Below are positions 35,225 through 46,851 of a stretch of DNA of 64,000 nucleotides, one piece after another; position 1 is the first letter of the stretch; every line of letters starts with the position of its first letter. The notes under the pieces were generated by a model that did no database searches, was not told where the DNA came from, and was given only the letters and a program-made list of their open reading frames with translations. Source of the DNA: Allolobophora icterica. Lineage: Eukaryota; Annelida; Clitellata; Crassiclitellata; Lumbricidae. Location of the stretch: the NCBI GenBank assembly GCA_963556255.1, contig OY744615.1, forward strand, positions 10,924,115-10,988,114, in the 5' to 3' direction. The position numbers were made by a program, and so were the translations under genes.

Positions 35225-36306
35225 ATGGCCACCGACAAAACAACTCAATGGACTGATGGAAGGGAATTGAATGATGGGTTTAACTCATCAGTGAATGAGT
35301 CTTTATTCAGCCCACAAGAGGTCAGTAATAGTTCTCAACCTGGCGGTGCCGCTTCCTCAAAAACGACTGAATTCGTGCTTGTAATGAGATGTCTTGTTGT
35401 AGCTGTAGGAGTGATTGGATTCATCATGAATGGATTCGTGCTCAGAGCTGTCTTATCCAAGAAACTCAAGAAAAACACTTCACACACGTTTCTCATAAAT
35501 CAGGTCATCATGGACACCTTGTCGAGTTTCTTACTGATTATCGTTTATGCTTTCAAGATTGCGGCTGCAAATTATTACTACGGCGGACCGAGCGGTTTTG
35601 CTGTATGCATTCTTCTCTATAGAGATGTCTTGGCATTTACAGTTCAAGTTGGATCCATTGCCAGTTTGGTGTTGATTGCAGCAGAAAGATATTTCAAGAT
35701 TGTCCTTCCAATTCTGCACAAGCGATTTTACAAGGATTGGATGACCACCGTTGCCATTACCTTCTCATGGATAAATGGTATCTTAATGAACATTACCATA
35801 CTATTCACTAGCCGAGCTGTTGATGGGAATTGTCTCAAAATCTTTTTTCCTAACACCGAAGGCAGGCAGCATATACGCACTGTTCCTCGTTACCTGGAAA
35901 TTCATCATACCACTTTTTCTCTTCACTTGGTTCTACGGCAGCATCCTCTATCTGATTCACAAGAGAAATCGAGTAATCCATGTCACCCATAGCAACGAAG
36001 ATAATAGCGCCAAACGAAGTCAGATGAACATCGTTATTACTATGTTCATTGTGTCTGTGTCATTTGCCGTGTCATGGTTTCCAAATCAGTTGTGCGTTGT
36101 GTTAAATACCACCTCACCCATCCAGATCAGTGTAACTGCCTACAACTCTACAATGTTTTTTATATTCCTCAATACCTGTGTGAATCTACGCTTCGAAACA
36201 TGAACTCGTCATGAACTCGTCAGAAAGAACCTCAAAAACATGTTCTTGAAGAACCGTTTCAAAGAGAACACTACGAATACAACTCAGGTTGTCTCAACCG
36301 TTAATT
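35225..36306 (+). pseudogene. Broken class A GPCR (pseudogene 4)
   Basis: It starts like receptor 5 (MATDKTTQWTDG) and reads normally through TM1-TM4 and into loop 2: GFIMNG, IMDTLSS, ERYFKI and the VDGNC cysteine. A net 2-bp loss in the T-run near 35845 then shifts the frame, and the remainder continues in another frame (about 35855-36203). In TM7 an 8-bp deletion removes CCGTTGAT from the NPLIY codons. An 11-bp tandem duplication of CATGAACTCGT follows but comes after a TGA. The original stop codon is also changed. This is probably a recent pseudogene 1.77 kb from receptor 5. Confidence 0.88.
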
Positions 36307-36373
36307 GGCTGAAAATAGTTAAGTTTGTTATAGGTGGACCTAAAGCTGTAGTTAAGCCTAGTTTTATCTATGC

Positions 36374-36516
36374 GTTTTTCTCATGAATCAGGTCATCATG
36401 GACACCTTGTCGGGTTTCTTACTGATTATCGTTTATGCTTTCAAGATTGCGGCTGTAAACTATTACTACGAAGGACCGAATGGCTATGCTGCATGCATTC
36501 TTCTCTATAGCGATGT
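36374..36516 (+). pseudogene. 143-bp GPCR gene fragment (TM2 to TM3)
   Basis: Matches receptor 5 from TTTCTCATAAATCAG to TATAGCGATGT almost exactly (NQVIMDTLS ... SDV). It is more like receptor 5 than pseudogene 4. It lies directly between a 3-prime-flank sequence (TTATCTATGCGTTT) and the promoter of receptor 5, with short shared bases at both joins. Confidence 0.85.
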
Positions 36517-36565
36517 AAACTCCGCATCTCTCATTGAACACTCACTCGAAGAAAGTCGATCCGCA

Positions 36566-36603
36566 TATAAGTCACGGACAGTCGCACCCCGAACATCAGT
36601 TGA
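36566..36603 (+). promoter_or_regulatory. Shared receptor core promoter, receptor 5
   Basis: CGCATATAAGTCAC with TATAAG at 36566-36571, then GGACAGTCGCACCCCGAACA and the initiator TCAGTT with A at 36598, 32 bp from the T of TATA. The predicted 5-prime UTR is about 400 bp. Confidence 0.7.
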
Positions 36604-36996
36604 ATTCTGCGTTTCGGGACTTTTACGTCCTCCGTCTTTGTGCGATTAATAACTTGCCGATGTGAAGTCTGATCAAATTATTAGAGGTGCAGCTACTGTC
36701 GCTACTGGTAGCAAAAAAGAAAGAAGAAACATCGATCTAATAACTTGCCTTTTACAAAGATGAATGGCCGAACACTTTGGGCACTTTGGTGAACCAAGTG
36801 ACTGCAATCAGGCCACTTTCTGAACTGGACACAAAGGCCGATTGTTAGTATTGAGTTAAATACATCTCGCTCTTAACAGACATTCAAGCAAAGCTGCTTA
36901 TCTGACAACGATTCTCATACAATTGAATCTCGAGATTACATCACCTTAAGTCGTGAAACGCAGGGCAAAATTGTGACGAAATTCTCCAGATACATA

Positions 36997-38079
36997 ATGG
37001 CCACCGACAAAACAACCCAGTGGACTGATGGAAGGGAATCGAATGATGGGTTTAACTCATCAGTGAATGAGTCTCTATTTAGCCCACCGGAGGTTAGTAA
37101 TAGTTCTCAACCTGGTAGTTCCGCATCTTCAGAAACGACCGACTTGAAGCTTGTAATGAGATGCTCTGTTGTAGCTTTAACAGTGATTGGATTCATCATG
37201 AATGGATTCGTACTCAGAGCTGTCTTATCTAAGAGACTCAAGAAAAACACTTCACACACGTTTCTCATAAATCAGGTCATCATGGACACCTTGTCGAGTT
37301 TCTTACTGATTATCGTTTATGCTTTCAAGATTGCAGCTGTAAACTATTACTACGAAGGACCGAGTGGCTATGCTGCATGCATTCTTCTCTATAGCGATGT
37401 CTTGGTTTTCACAGTTCAAGTTGGATCCATTGCCAGTTTGGTGTTGATTGCAGCAGAAAGATATTTCAAAATTGTCTTTCCAGTACTGCACAAGAGATTC
37501 TACAAGGATTGGATGACCGTCGTTGCCATTACCTTCTCATGGATAAATGGTGTCTTAATGAACATTACCATACTATTCACTAGCGGAGCTGTTGATGGGA
37601 ATTGTCTCACATTCTTTTTTTACCTAACCCCGGAGGCAGGTAACATATACGTACTGTTCCTCGTTACCTGGCAATTCATCATACCTCTTTTTCTCTTCAG
37701 TTGGTTCTACGGCAGCATCCTGTTTGTCATTCGCAAGAGAAATCGAGTAATCCATGTCAACCCCAACCACGAAGATAGTAACGCCAAACGAAGTCAGATG
37801 AACATCGTTATTACTATGTTCACCGTGTCTGTGTCATTTATTGTGTCTTGGTTTCCAAATCAGTTGTGTGTTGTGTTATCTACCACCTCACCCATCCAGA
37901 TCAGTGAAGCTGCCTTCAATGGTACAATGTTTTTCATATTCCTTAATACCTGCGTGAATCCGTTGATCTACGCTTCGAAGCATGAACTCGTCAGAAAGAA
38001 CCTCAAGAGCATGTTCTTGAAGAACCCTTTCAAAGAGAACACTACGAACACAACTCAAGTGGTCTCAACCGTGAATTAA
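36997..38079 (+). CDS. Class A GPCR, receptor 5
   Basis: Single-exon 360-residue receptor. The ATG at 36997 (MATDKTTQW) is chosen because paralogues begin there. Upstream codons in frame give only a GTG. Landmarks: Asn69 (TM1), Asp97 (TM2), Cys128 with the VDGNC cysteine of loop 2, Glu154-Arg155-Tyr156, the TM5 FIIPL proline, SWFPN in TM6, NPLIY in TM7 and a basic helix 8 (RKNLKSMFLK). The Ser/Thr-rich N-terminus has several sequons (NSS, NES). Loop 3 is shorter than in receptors 2 and 3. The tail NTTQVVSTVN is shared across the family. It is an orphan plasma-membrane receptor. The closest relatives are pseudogene 4 and receptor 7. Confidence 0.92.
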   Translation: MATDKTTQWTDGRESNDGFNSSVNESLFSPPEVSNSSQPGSSASSETTDLKLVMRCSVVALTVIGFIMNGFVLRAVLSKRLKKNTSHTFLINQVIMDTLSSFLLIIVYAFKIAAVNYYYEGPSGYAACILLYSDVLVFTVQVGSIASLVLIAAERYFKIVFPVLHKRFYKDWMTVVAITFSWINGVLMNITILFTSGAVDGNCLTFFFYLTPEAGNIYVLFLVTWQFIIPLFLFSWFYGSILFVIRKRNRVIHVNPNHEDSNAKRSQMNIVITMFTVSVSFIVSWFPNQLCVVLSTTSPIQISEAAFNGTMFFIFLNTCVNPLIYASKHELVRKNLKSMFLKNPFKENTTNTTQVVSTVN

Positions 38080-38149
38080 CTCTAAATTGCTAAGTGTTTC
38101 ATAGTTGGCTTTGGTTTCACCAAGTTTTATCTATGCGTTTGAAGTTGTA

Positions 38150-38420
38150 GTTAGACCAAAGACCGGACGTTCTTCTGTTCGGACTAAGCGCTTGAAAGTC
38201 TTGTTGTAGGACCATCTTGTAGTATGGTTTAGAATCCTATAGTAGGATCATAGACTTGAGTTATTCCTTGTAGGACAATAAGTTTCAATTTCTTGTAATA
38301 AAATCACAGTTTAAAATTGCTTGTAGTAGCCTCACAGGCTAAAGTTAATTTGTAGGAGGACAATGTTTCTATGTTTTATATAGTAGGGTCATAGGCTTAT
38401 GTTTCTTTCAGTAGAAAGGA
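38150..38420 (+). repeat. Degenerate iterated motif in the receptor 3-prime flank
   Basis: TTGTAGGACCAT, TAGTAGGATCATAGACTT, TTGTAGGACAATAAG, GTAGTAGCCTCACAGGCT and TAGTAGGGTCATAGGCTT recur at roughly 40-bp spacing. The same series follows the second pseudogene (46930-47175) and receptor 7 (62215-62500). Confidence 0.6.
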
Positions 38421-38754
38421 AAGTTCATTGAGCCAATGTGGGTCCTGTATTATGACACTTTTGACCCGACAGAGGTCTGACGTGGGCCGAGCAAACATTA
38501 ATTTTTTAAATGACGGTATGTTTAAGTTTTTGAGGTGTAAAAAACATTAGAGTCAATGTGTTGTGCACTTTAAATTACACAAAATGTTTGTTTCAATTCC
38601 GACTTGATTTTGATATATTTTTCCTTTATGTTGTTTTTAAGTAAGTCTGGCCAGTAATTAAACTAGAAAGCCTATAAATACAGTAGATGAGAATCAATAT
38701 AATTACAAATTTAGATGTAAGTTAATGTAAGGCACGTTAATATAACTTCTCAAA

Positions 38755-40452
38755 CGTTATGCCAATCATCTTGCCTTACCTCTAACCCATCTGTTCAACC
38801 ACTCTTTTAGTTCTGGAGTTGTTCCTGATTTAATGAAAATTGCTAAGGTCATCCCCATTTTTAAAGCGGGAAGTTCCCAGGATATGAATAATTATCGACC
38901 CATTTCCACTTTAACTAGTTTCTCTAAGATACTCGAAAAGGTTGTCCATAGGCGTGTGCAAGAGTTCCTAGACTTGAATCATATCCTATTTAGCAACCAA
39001 CATGGTTTTAGAAGGAACCATTCCACTGCACTGGCTGTCACGGGGTCGATTGATCGCATTTCCGAATCAATGGATGACCAGAAGTTAACCTTGGGCGCTT
39101 TTCTTGATCTCTCAAAAGGTTTTTGACTCGATTCGTCATGCTGTTCTTTTGGATAAACTTTATCACTGTGGTATCCGTGGCCTACCCTTGAGTTGGTTTA
39201 AATCCTTTATTTCTGACAGGTCTCAATATGTTTGTTATGGTGGTTCGACCTCTGACCTTCTCCATATCCTCTATGGTGTTCCCCAGGGATCCATACTTGG
39301 CCCTCTATTATTTCTTATCTATATTAACTATGTTTCTTGCTGTTCTAAGGTCCTCACTTTTATCCTCTTTGCAGACGACACCACTGCACTTCTTTCTTCT
39401 ATCCAACCTGTTCCTTTGTTTCAGAGCATGGCACTTGAGCTTAGTAAACTCTCCAACTGGTTTCATGCTAACTTTCTTATGCTCCACATATAAAATCTTG
39501 CTACATCTTATTCAGAAGCCCTAGAACTATTGTTGCTAATTCTACTACTCCTCCTCTTTTCCTGAACTCTATTGAACTTAAGCGTGTCGCTAGCACCAAA
39601 TTTTTGGGTATTATTCTTGATGAGCACCTGACCTGGCACGACCATATTCAACTGATCGCTAATAAAGTTTATAAAATGGCAGGTATCATTGGCACTCTCA
39701 GATGGAAGCCCCCTACCCGGATACTTCCGGGGCGTGGTGGCTCAGTGGTAAGTTCGGCGCCTTGTGACCGGAGGGTTGCAGGTTCGAATCCCACTCTAGC
39801 CGCTGCGTACGGACCTTGGGCAAGTCCTTCACTCGCAATTGCTCGCGGCGCTTCGGCGTGAAAATTCCGGCACAGTATCAAATGCTGTAGTCGGGAGCGC
39901 CTCTGAGTAGTAGTTGACTTCGAGAGGCGCTATAGAAATATCCGGAATAAATAAAATAAATAAATACTTCGTAGTTTATATAATGCCTTTGTATTACTCT
40001 ATCTAACTTATTGCACTACTGTCTGGGCAGGTGTTTCTAAAAACCGTCTCAAACCGCTATTCCTACTCCAAAAGAGGCTTGTAAAAATTATTCTGTGTAC
40101 CAATCATATTGCCCACAGCCCTCCACTATTTCAATCTCTTAATTTTCTCACCGTATACGACATTTATCAATATCAAATGGCTAGTTTAATGTTCAGACAT
40201 CATCGTGGTCTTCTTCCTTCCGTGTTTAGTCAACTTTTCATGACCAATTCTGCCCTTCATCATTATGATACTCGTAGGCGCCACGACTAGGCCTACCGTT
40301 CTGTTTTATTTAGAATCTCAGCCCACTCTTCTTCTGTTCGGGTAATGGGACCTAAAATTTGGAATTCCATTGATCCTACCATACGTGCCACACCATCCCT
40401 TTCCTCGTTTAAGTTTACCTATAAGTCAGCGCTGGTTAATCAATACTTATAA
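38755..40452 (+). pseudogene. CR1/Jockey-group LINE, reverse transcriptase ORF, split by a SINE
   Basis: From about 38770: LTHLFNHSFSSGVVPDLMKI, AKVIPIFKAGSSQD, NNYRPISTLTSFSKILEKVV, SNQHGFRRNHST, LGAFLDLSK, a frameshift at about 39118, FDSIRHAVLLDKL, YGVPQGSILGPLLFLIYIN, the catalytic FADDTT box, GIILDEHLTWHDHI and, beyond the SINE, RSLYNAF-like sequence, RLVKIIL and VMGPKIWNSIDPTI. The endonuclease domain is missing (5-prime truncation). Frameshifts and stops make it inactive. It is inserted in the 3-prime flank of receptor 5. Confidence 0.8.
39728..39963 (+). mobile_element. tRNA-derived SINE, 236 bp
   Basis: The head looks like a tRNA: box A TGGCTCAGTGG (39738-39748) and box B GGTTCGAATCC (39781-39791) are about 33 bp apart. 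The 3-prime end GGGAGCGCCTCTGAGTAG...GAGAGGCGCTATAGAAATA (39893-39940) matches the LINE end at 7.0 kb. An AAATAAATAAAT tail closes it. A 7-bp duplication ATACTTC flanks it (39721-39727 and 39964-39970). It interrupts the LINE coding frame. Confidence 0.88.
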
Positions 40453-40559
40453 TTATAATATTTGTTTTCAGCCCTAATCTTCCTTGCTCCTACCTTTATT
40501 CTCTGTTTGATCACTATTTTGACTATTCTAATTATCTGCTCTCACATACCTCGTCATCT

Positions 40560-41973
40560 GGGTAATTCCGTGGATTCTTTGGATTTTGGATGTAGCAAAT
40601 GTTCAAAAATGAAATGTATATAAATGCATAAAACCAAATATTTTCTTGATCTACGATGCATTTAGAATATCAATTTATGAGTTTCCCGGCACGAAGACTT
40701 GCGAAAACTTTTTTTACAATGTGATTTATACAACATATATGAAAATTTTATCATTACTGTCACACCTGTTTGGGCAGCTGTGATCTCATGATTTTACAAC
40801 CACAAAGTAATTATTATACCATATAACAGCTGAATTCTGACCATGTGATATTCTGCTTACTGAATAATCTGTAAAAGACTAAAAGTTTACAGTTACTTTA
40901 CATATTTAGCGTATTGTAATTCATATATGTATACATATTTAGTTAATTTAGAAGTCTATTATCTCCAGTGAAGACAGGTGAGACTAACTAGCTGTTTACT
41001 TGGTATTTCAAATTATTAACCTGTGAATCTACTATTACTATAACCACTAATTAGCTCAATTTGCATGCTGATTAGTTTACAATTCAGTCTTTTAATGACT
41101 GTGACAGTAATGAGAATTGTGACAGCAATGAGACTGTGTGACTGAAATGATAAAAAATGAGACACGGTATAGTATTTAATGTGACTGAAATGAGAATGTA
41201 GCGTGACATGAATGAGAAGTGTGACTGTAATGAGACGTGACTGTAATGAGAGAACTGCACTAAGTATGGATATGCACCGAATGTTATGAGGGCTAACGAA
41301 GCGCAAACAGTGTTTTCTTACTCGGACCACATGCTTCGTTCAAAAGCTAGAGCTCTATACACGTGTTAGTTAAACTTTAGAAATAACAGATGAAGACTGT
41401 AATGAGACATGAAAAGTCGGATTTATAGTTTTTCACTTAAATTTTCATTATTTATGTCATTAACGGCACATGTTTAGGAAAATTAGTGTTTCTGTCTATG
41501 TATAGTCCTTGCCCTAAGGGTTGCGAGCCGTTTCCGGTAGGATGCGTCTAAAAGTGGATCGAGATTCATATCGGAATGCACGCGTGACTGTAATGAGGTG
41601 CGACCTCAGGGACAAGATTGTTTGCCGTGCTATGCTTAAAATAAGCCTCCGAATCAGACGATTTGTAAACAGATGAAAGAGGACACTCGTAGCTTTAATA
41701 AATTGCATCACGGGTGTAGCTGCTCAAGAGATTACAATTTCTGTAAACCTCCAAAAATGAAAAATACGGATCGGGACGCGGGACTGTAATGAGATTTGAT
41801 GTGTTTGGAGCGTTAAATGAAATTTAAAACGAACAATCCAATCTGTCAAAGATAGTGGAGTTTGTTCTACAGTTTAATACCAACATTTTGATACATTCCG
41901 TGCCTCCATACCTATAAAAATATGGATGTAACAGCCGAGGGACACGAAATCCAAAAAATCCACGGAATTACCC
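40560..41973. mobile_element. Inverted-repeat element, 1414 bp, 4-bp duplication
   Basis: The ends GGGTAATTCCGTGGATT...TTTGGATTT are inverted over about 28 bp with a few mismatches. ATCT flanks both sides (40556-40559 and 41974-41977). The interior is noncoding and holds repeated GTGACTGTAATGAGAC words (about 41095-41250, with later copies). No transposase; class uncertain. Confidence 0.7.
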
Positions 41974-42061
41974 ATCTATCGCCATTACTAGTTCCTGCAA
42001 CTATGTTATTAGTTCCTGGTTTTATTACACTCCAGTATATCCAGATGGTCACAAGACTGGC

Positions 42062-42852
42062 AAATGCTCTTCAATTTGGAAAAGTGCTCAGTGATGCATA
42101 TGGGGAGGAGAAACAACGAGTTTTCATATGAAATGGGGGGCACGGTGTTGAAAGTGAGTGATGAAGAAAGGGACTTGGGAGTGATTATGCACAAGAGTGC
42201 AAAACCTTCAAGGCAATGTGCTGAAGCAGCAAAAAAGGCTAATTCAACTTTAGGTATGATAAAAAGGACAATAGTCACCAGAGACAAAGATATAATGATA
42301 AGGTTGTACAAATCACTGGTTAGGCCACAGTTGGAATACTGCATCCAGGTATGGAATCCATACCTGAAACAGGACATGGAAAAACTGGAGAAAGTACAAA
42401 GAAGAGCTACGAAAATAATCCTTGCCCCAAGCTACAAGGATCTGAGCTATGAAGAAAGGTTGAAAAGGTGTGGACTAACAACATTGGAGAAAAGGAGGAG
42501 CAGAGGAGATCTGATTGAAGCTTATAAGATTATCACTGGAAAGGAAGCACTGCAGTGGGAGAGGTTCTTTGAATTAGCACCGAACAAGGCAACTCGGGGA
42601 CACAGGTATAAATTATTTAAGAGGCCGAAGGGAACATTAGGGCAGAAATTCTTTAGTGCAAGAGTGGTAGACCTGTGGAATGGTTTGGACGATAGTACTG
42701 TCTCAGTGGACACTATAACAGCTTTTAAGAAGAAGCTAGGAAAATTGGGCTATTAAGCGTTCGAGGTAAATTTGCAGTGGTTCTAACACAGACTACACGT
42801 CTTCTGAACCACTTAAAACCCTTGTTATGTTATGTTATGTTATGTTATGTTA
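42062..42852 (+). pseudogene. CR1-like LINE, ORF2 C-terminal 230 residues with TATGT tail
   Basis: An open frame 42064-42756 encodes the region after the catalytic box: NLEKCSVMHMGRRN, ERDLGVIMHKSAKPSRQC, YKSLVRPQLEYCIQVWNPYL, LEKVQRRATKII, RRSRGDLIEAYKIITGKE, and FFSARVVDLWNGLDDSTV. It is continuous and undamaged, so this copy is recent. It is 5-prime truncated, with a 70-bp UTR and a (TATGT)n tail at about 42826-42852. Confidence 0.85.
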
Positions 42853-43129
42853 TATACTCTTGGGGATGACTCGATAAGCAGATCCTGCTTCTTCTCCTCA
42901 TCAGTCTCAACGAACTTACAGAACTTGTACCATTCTTCTGCTACTCCTTGCTGTAACCTCGATCCTTATTACCTGCATCTAGTTTGGTTGCTTACATAGT
43001 TGCATATTGTTTTCACTGTTTTTGTGTTTAATGATTTAATTATTGCATTCACTCTGCTCTCATTGTATCTGTTTTTGTTTGTTTTGCTGATTTGTTGTTT
43101 TGTTAACTTAAATAAATAAATAAATAATA

Positions 43130-43466
43130 TCAGATAAAAGTAATATAACCTAAGAAAAGATAAACTAAGAGCAGTTCCTTAAGATGACCCAGTGAAGCAG
43201 CCGTGGACCTGAAGTACTAGCGGCTTCACTTTATTAGCATCAGCTTATGGTAAGATAATATTAAAGTAAAGTGATGTAGGGCAACTTACGGTAAATTAAG
43301 GTTATTTTTGTTAACAAGTAGCGAAGATGAGTTAAAATAAGGCAATGAAAGATAACTAGGTTCAGGAATAATTAGTCTCATCAGAGGTTCAGTGAGACTG
43401 AAGAGGAAATATAGCAAGCCATTGACCAGACAGTCTATGCCACTTAAATAGAAAATTTAATTAAAA
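43130..43466 (+). other. Receptor 5 unit, distal 3-prime flank
   Basis: TAAACTAAGAGCAGTTCCTT and the following GTAAAGTAATGTAAGG-like sequence match 47490-48110 and 63310-63470. This shows that the LINE cluster 38755-43125 was inserted into an ancestral receptor unit. No gene. Confidence 0.6.
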
Positions 43467-43568
<102 letters not shown>

Positions 43569-43748
43569 CTATAACTCTCTCCGTCTCCGTCTCTCTGTCT
43601 CCCTACCTTGATTACAAGAACAAACTCAGATTGGAAGTCAAGCAATTCCGGTTTTTACTAAATTTTCTCGACGCCAAAAACATTACTAATTTACGTGAAA
43701 ATGAATTCCCAATTAGGACAAAGAGAAGGGTATTTGAAATAAAGTGCA

Positions 43749-43793
<45 letters not shown>

Positions 43794-43837
43794 TATATAA
43801 TATATATATATAACATATATATTCAAAAATATATATA

Positions 43838-44586
<749 letters not shown>

Positions 44587-44589
44587 CCG

Positions 44590-45584
44590 GGGCATATAAA
44601 CTTAAAACTAATTATGTGACCAGAGATATAGAAACATAAATTGTCTCATAGGATATTGAAAGAATAAGAAAGATCGGATCATTACTTGTCTGAAAGGATA
44701 GTTGCATGAAGTATCAAAAAGGTTAAACGCTTCTTGTCTGGTAGAAGTGTGCAGTTGATGTGGTTTAAAGACAACTAATTATGGCTTTAAGAGCCAGGTA
44801 TTCCGCAACTGTGAAACTAAACACTTCGTGACAGAATGAATTACAAGCATCCGTCTGTTTTCAAGTGCTTATAACGTAACTATTGTCGGCCGCACTTTTA
44901 GAAGACGAACAAATAATTGAACGATGTAGTGTTTGTAATCTTACTATGAGATCCCAGCTCTACACATTCCGCACATCCAGTTGCAATTATGAATTGACCA
45001 ACTCGACGTTTATTGAACAAACGACGCAGTTACATTGCATTAGTAAACTAGTTGTGTTGAACGATGCAGTACATTGTCATCATTTGTCACTCTAAGACTT
45101 CACACACCTTCCTCCCTATTAAAAACCCAAAGGCATGTAAGTATATATAAATTGCTAGATCACATATTTTCTTTTCCACCAATATCCCATGGATAAAATT
45201 GATTAAATACATCGTTTCTGGGCACAGGAAAAATTAGGGTGAGAGGAACAAAGGGAGAAGAGAAAGACGCAGAATAATTATAAAGTCAGACACAAGTTGT
45301 CGCCTTTTTAATTGCTTATATCATGTGGAGCGTCTGAATAGTTTTGAGTGCGTTGGCTTAAGGGCCTGTTTTTGCTCTTCACTCCATACGATTTGTTTTC
45401 AATATGAGCTCTTCATTAATTACTCTGTATGACAGAGCAGTTAATTAGTCTATAATTAAGCTTTGAAAGGTGGACGAATACATTGATTCTATTACGCTTA
45501 CTTTGAGTGCATTTGCCAACGGCAAATTGACGTTATTGATTTGTACTAACGTGACCCCTCAGTGTTATCGAACTTCGATCCGCA
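44590..45584 (+). other. Upstream region of pseudogene 6
   Basis: About 1 kb with patches matching the region upstream of receptor 7 (59.1-60.6 kb), including GAGATATAGAAACATAA and CTTGTCTGGTA. No coding sequence is seen. The shared material may contain regulatory DNA. Confidence 0.5.
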
Positions 45585-45636
45585 TATAAGTCACGTCGCA
45601 AATAAGTCGCGGACAGTCGCACCCCGAACATCAGTT
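45585..45636 (+). promoter_or_regulatory. Shared receptor core promoter, pseudogene 6 copy
   Basis: TATAAG at 45585-45590, a 16-bp insert (GTCGCAAATAAGTCGC), GGACAGTCGCACCCCGAACA and TCAGTT with A at 45633. The spacing is 48 bp, as at pseudogene 4. The insert itself contains AATAAG. Confidence 0.6.
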
Positions 45637-45834
45637 GAGTTCTGCGTTTCAGGATTTTTACATCCTTTTTCTTTGTGCGATTAATAACTTGCCAAAGTGA
45701 AGTCTGATCGAATTACTAAAAGTGTAACTAGCGCTACTCGTTGCAAAAACCAATGCGATAACATCGAATTAAGAGCCAGCCTTTTACACAAATGAATGGC
45801 CGTACATTTTTGGTACTTTTGCGAATCGAATCTT

Positions 45835-46851
45835 GAGTTTAACTCATCGGAGAACGAGTCAGCACACAAGAAGCCAGTAATAGTTCTCAACCCGGTGTTG
45901 CCGCTTCCCCAACAACGACCCACTTCGTGCTTGTAATGAGAGGATTTGTTGAAGCCGTAGGAGTTATGAGATTCTTCATGAATGGATTCGTGCTAAGAGC
46001 TGTCTTATCAAAGAACCTGAAGAAAAACACTTCACACACCTTCCTCACAAATCAGGTCATCACGGACGCCTCGTCGAGTTTCTTACTGATCGTGATTTAC
46101 ACTTTCAAGATTGCAGCTGTAAACTATTACTACGAAGGACCGAGTGGTTTTGCATTCCGTCCAACAGCGATGTCCTGGTGTTTACAGTTCAAGTTGGATC
46201 CATTGCCAGTTTGGTGTTGATTGCAGCTGAAATATATTTCAAGATTGTCCTTCCAGTCCTGCACAAGAGATTCTACAAGGATTGGATGACCGTCGTTGCC
46301 ATTACCTTCGCCTGGATAAATGGCATCTTAATGAACATTGCTATACGTTTCACGAGCGCAGTTGTTGGTGGCAATTGCGTTACCTTCCGCTTTTACAAAA
46401 CACCTATAACACCAACTGTGTATATACTGTTCCTCGTTTCCTGGCAATTCTTCATGCCACTTTTTCTATCGTTTGGTTCTACAGCAGTATCCTGTTTGTG
46501 GTTCACAAGAGAAATCGTGTAATTCGTGACAACCAAAACAACGAAGACCATAAGGCGAAACGCAGTCAAATGAATATCGTCATTACGATGTTCATCGTGT
46601 CTCTGTCGTTTGCCGTGTCTTGGTTTCCAAATCAGTTGTTTGTTTTGCTAGTTACCGTGAAGGCCATCCAGTTCAATAACCTTGCCTACAACTCAACAAT
46701 GTTTTTCATGTTCCTCAACACCTGTGTGAATCCGTTGAACTACGCTTCGAAACACGAACTCGTAAAACAGAACCTCAAAAGTATGTTCTTGAAGAACCGT
46801 TTACAAGAGAACACCACGAATACAACTCAACTGGCCGCAACCGTGAATTAA
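45835..46851 (+). pseudogene. Broken class A GPCR (pseudogene 6)
   Basis: The start codon and about the first 16 codons are gone: 5-prime UTR sequence (GAATGGCCGTACA) is joined to AACTCATCGG of the N-terminal coding region. TM1 reads EAVGVMRFFMNGFVLRAVL. A frameshift follows GPSGFAF at the top of TM3, and a second lies in TM5 after WQFFMPLFL. The last part (KRSQMNIVITMF, SWFPNQLF, CVNPLNYASKHE) is in a third frame and ends at 46851. Tyr replaces Arg in the DRY-type motif region (AEIYFKI). At least three disabling changes are present. Confidence 0.88.

Noticed and set aside
35225..36203. Two overlapping functional genes at pseudogene 4
   Set aside because: Together they form one receptor split by a 2-bp frameshift and a damaged TM7.
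39728..39800. Functional tRNA gene
   Set aside because: It has good A and B boxes but continues into a LINE-type tail with target duplications, so it is a SINE.
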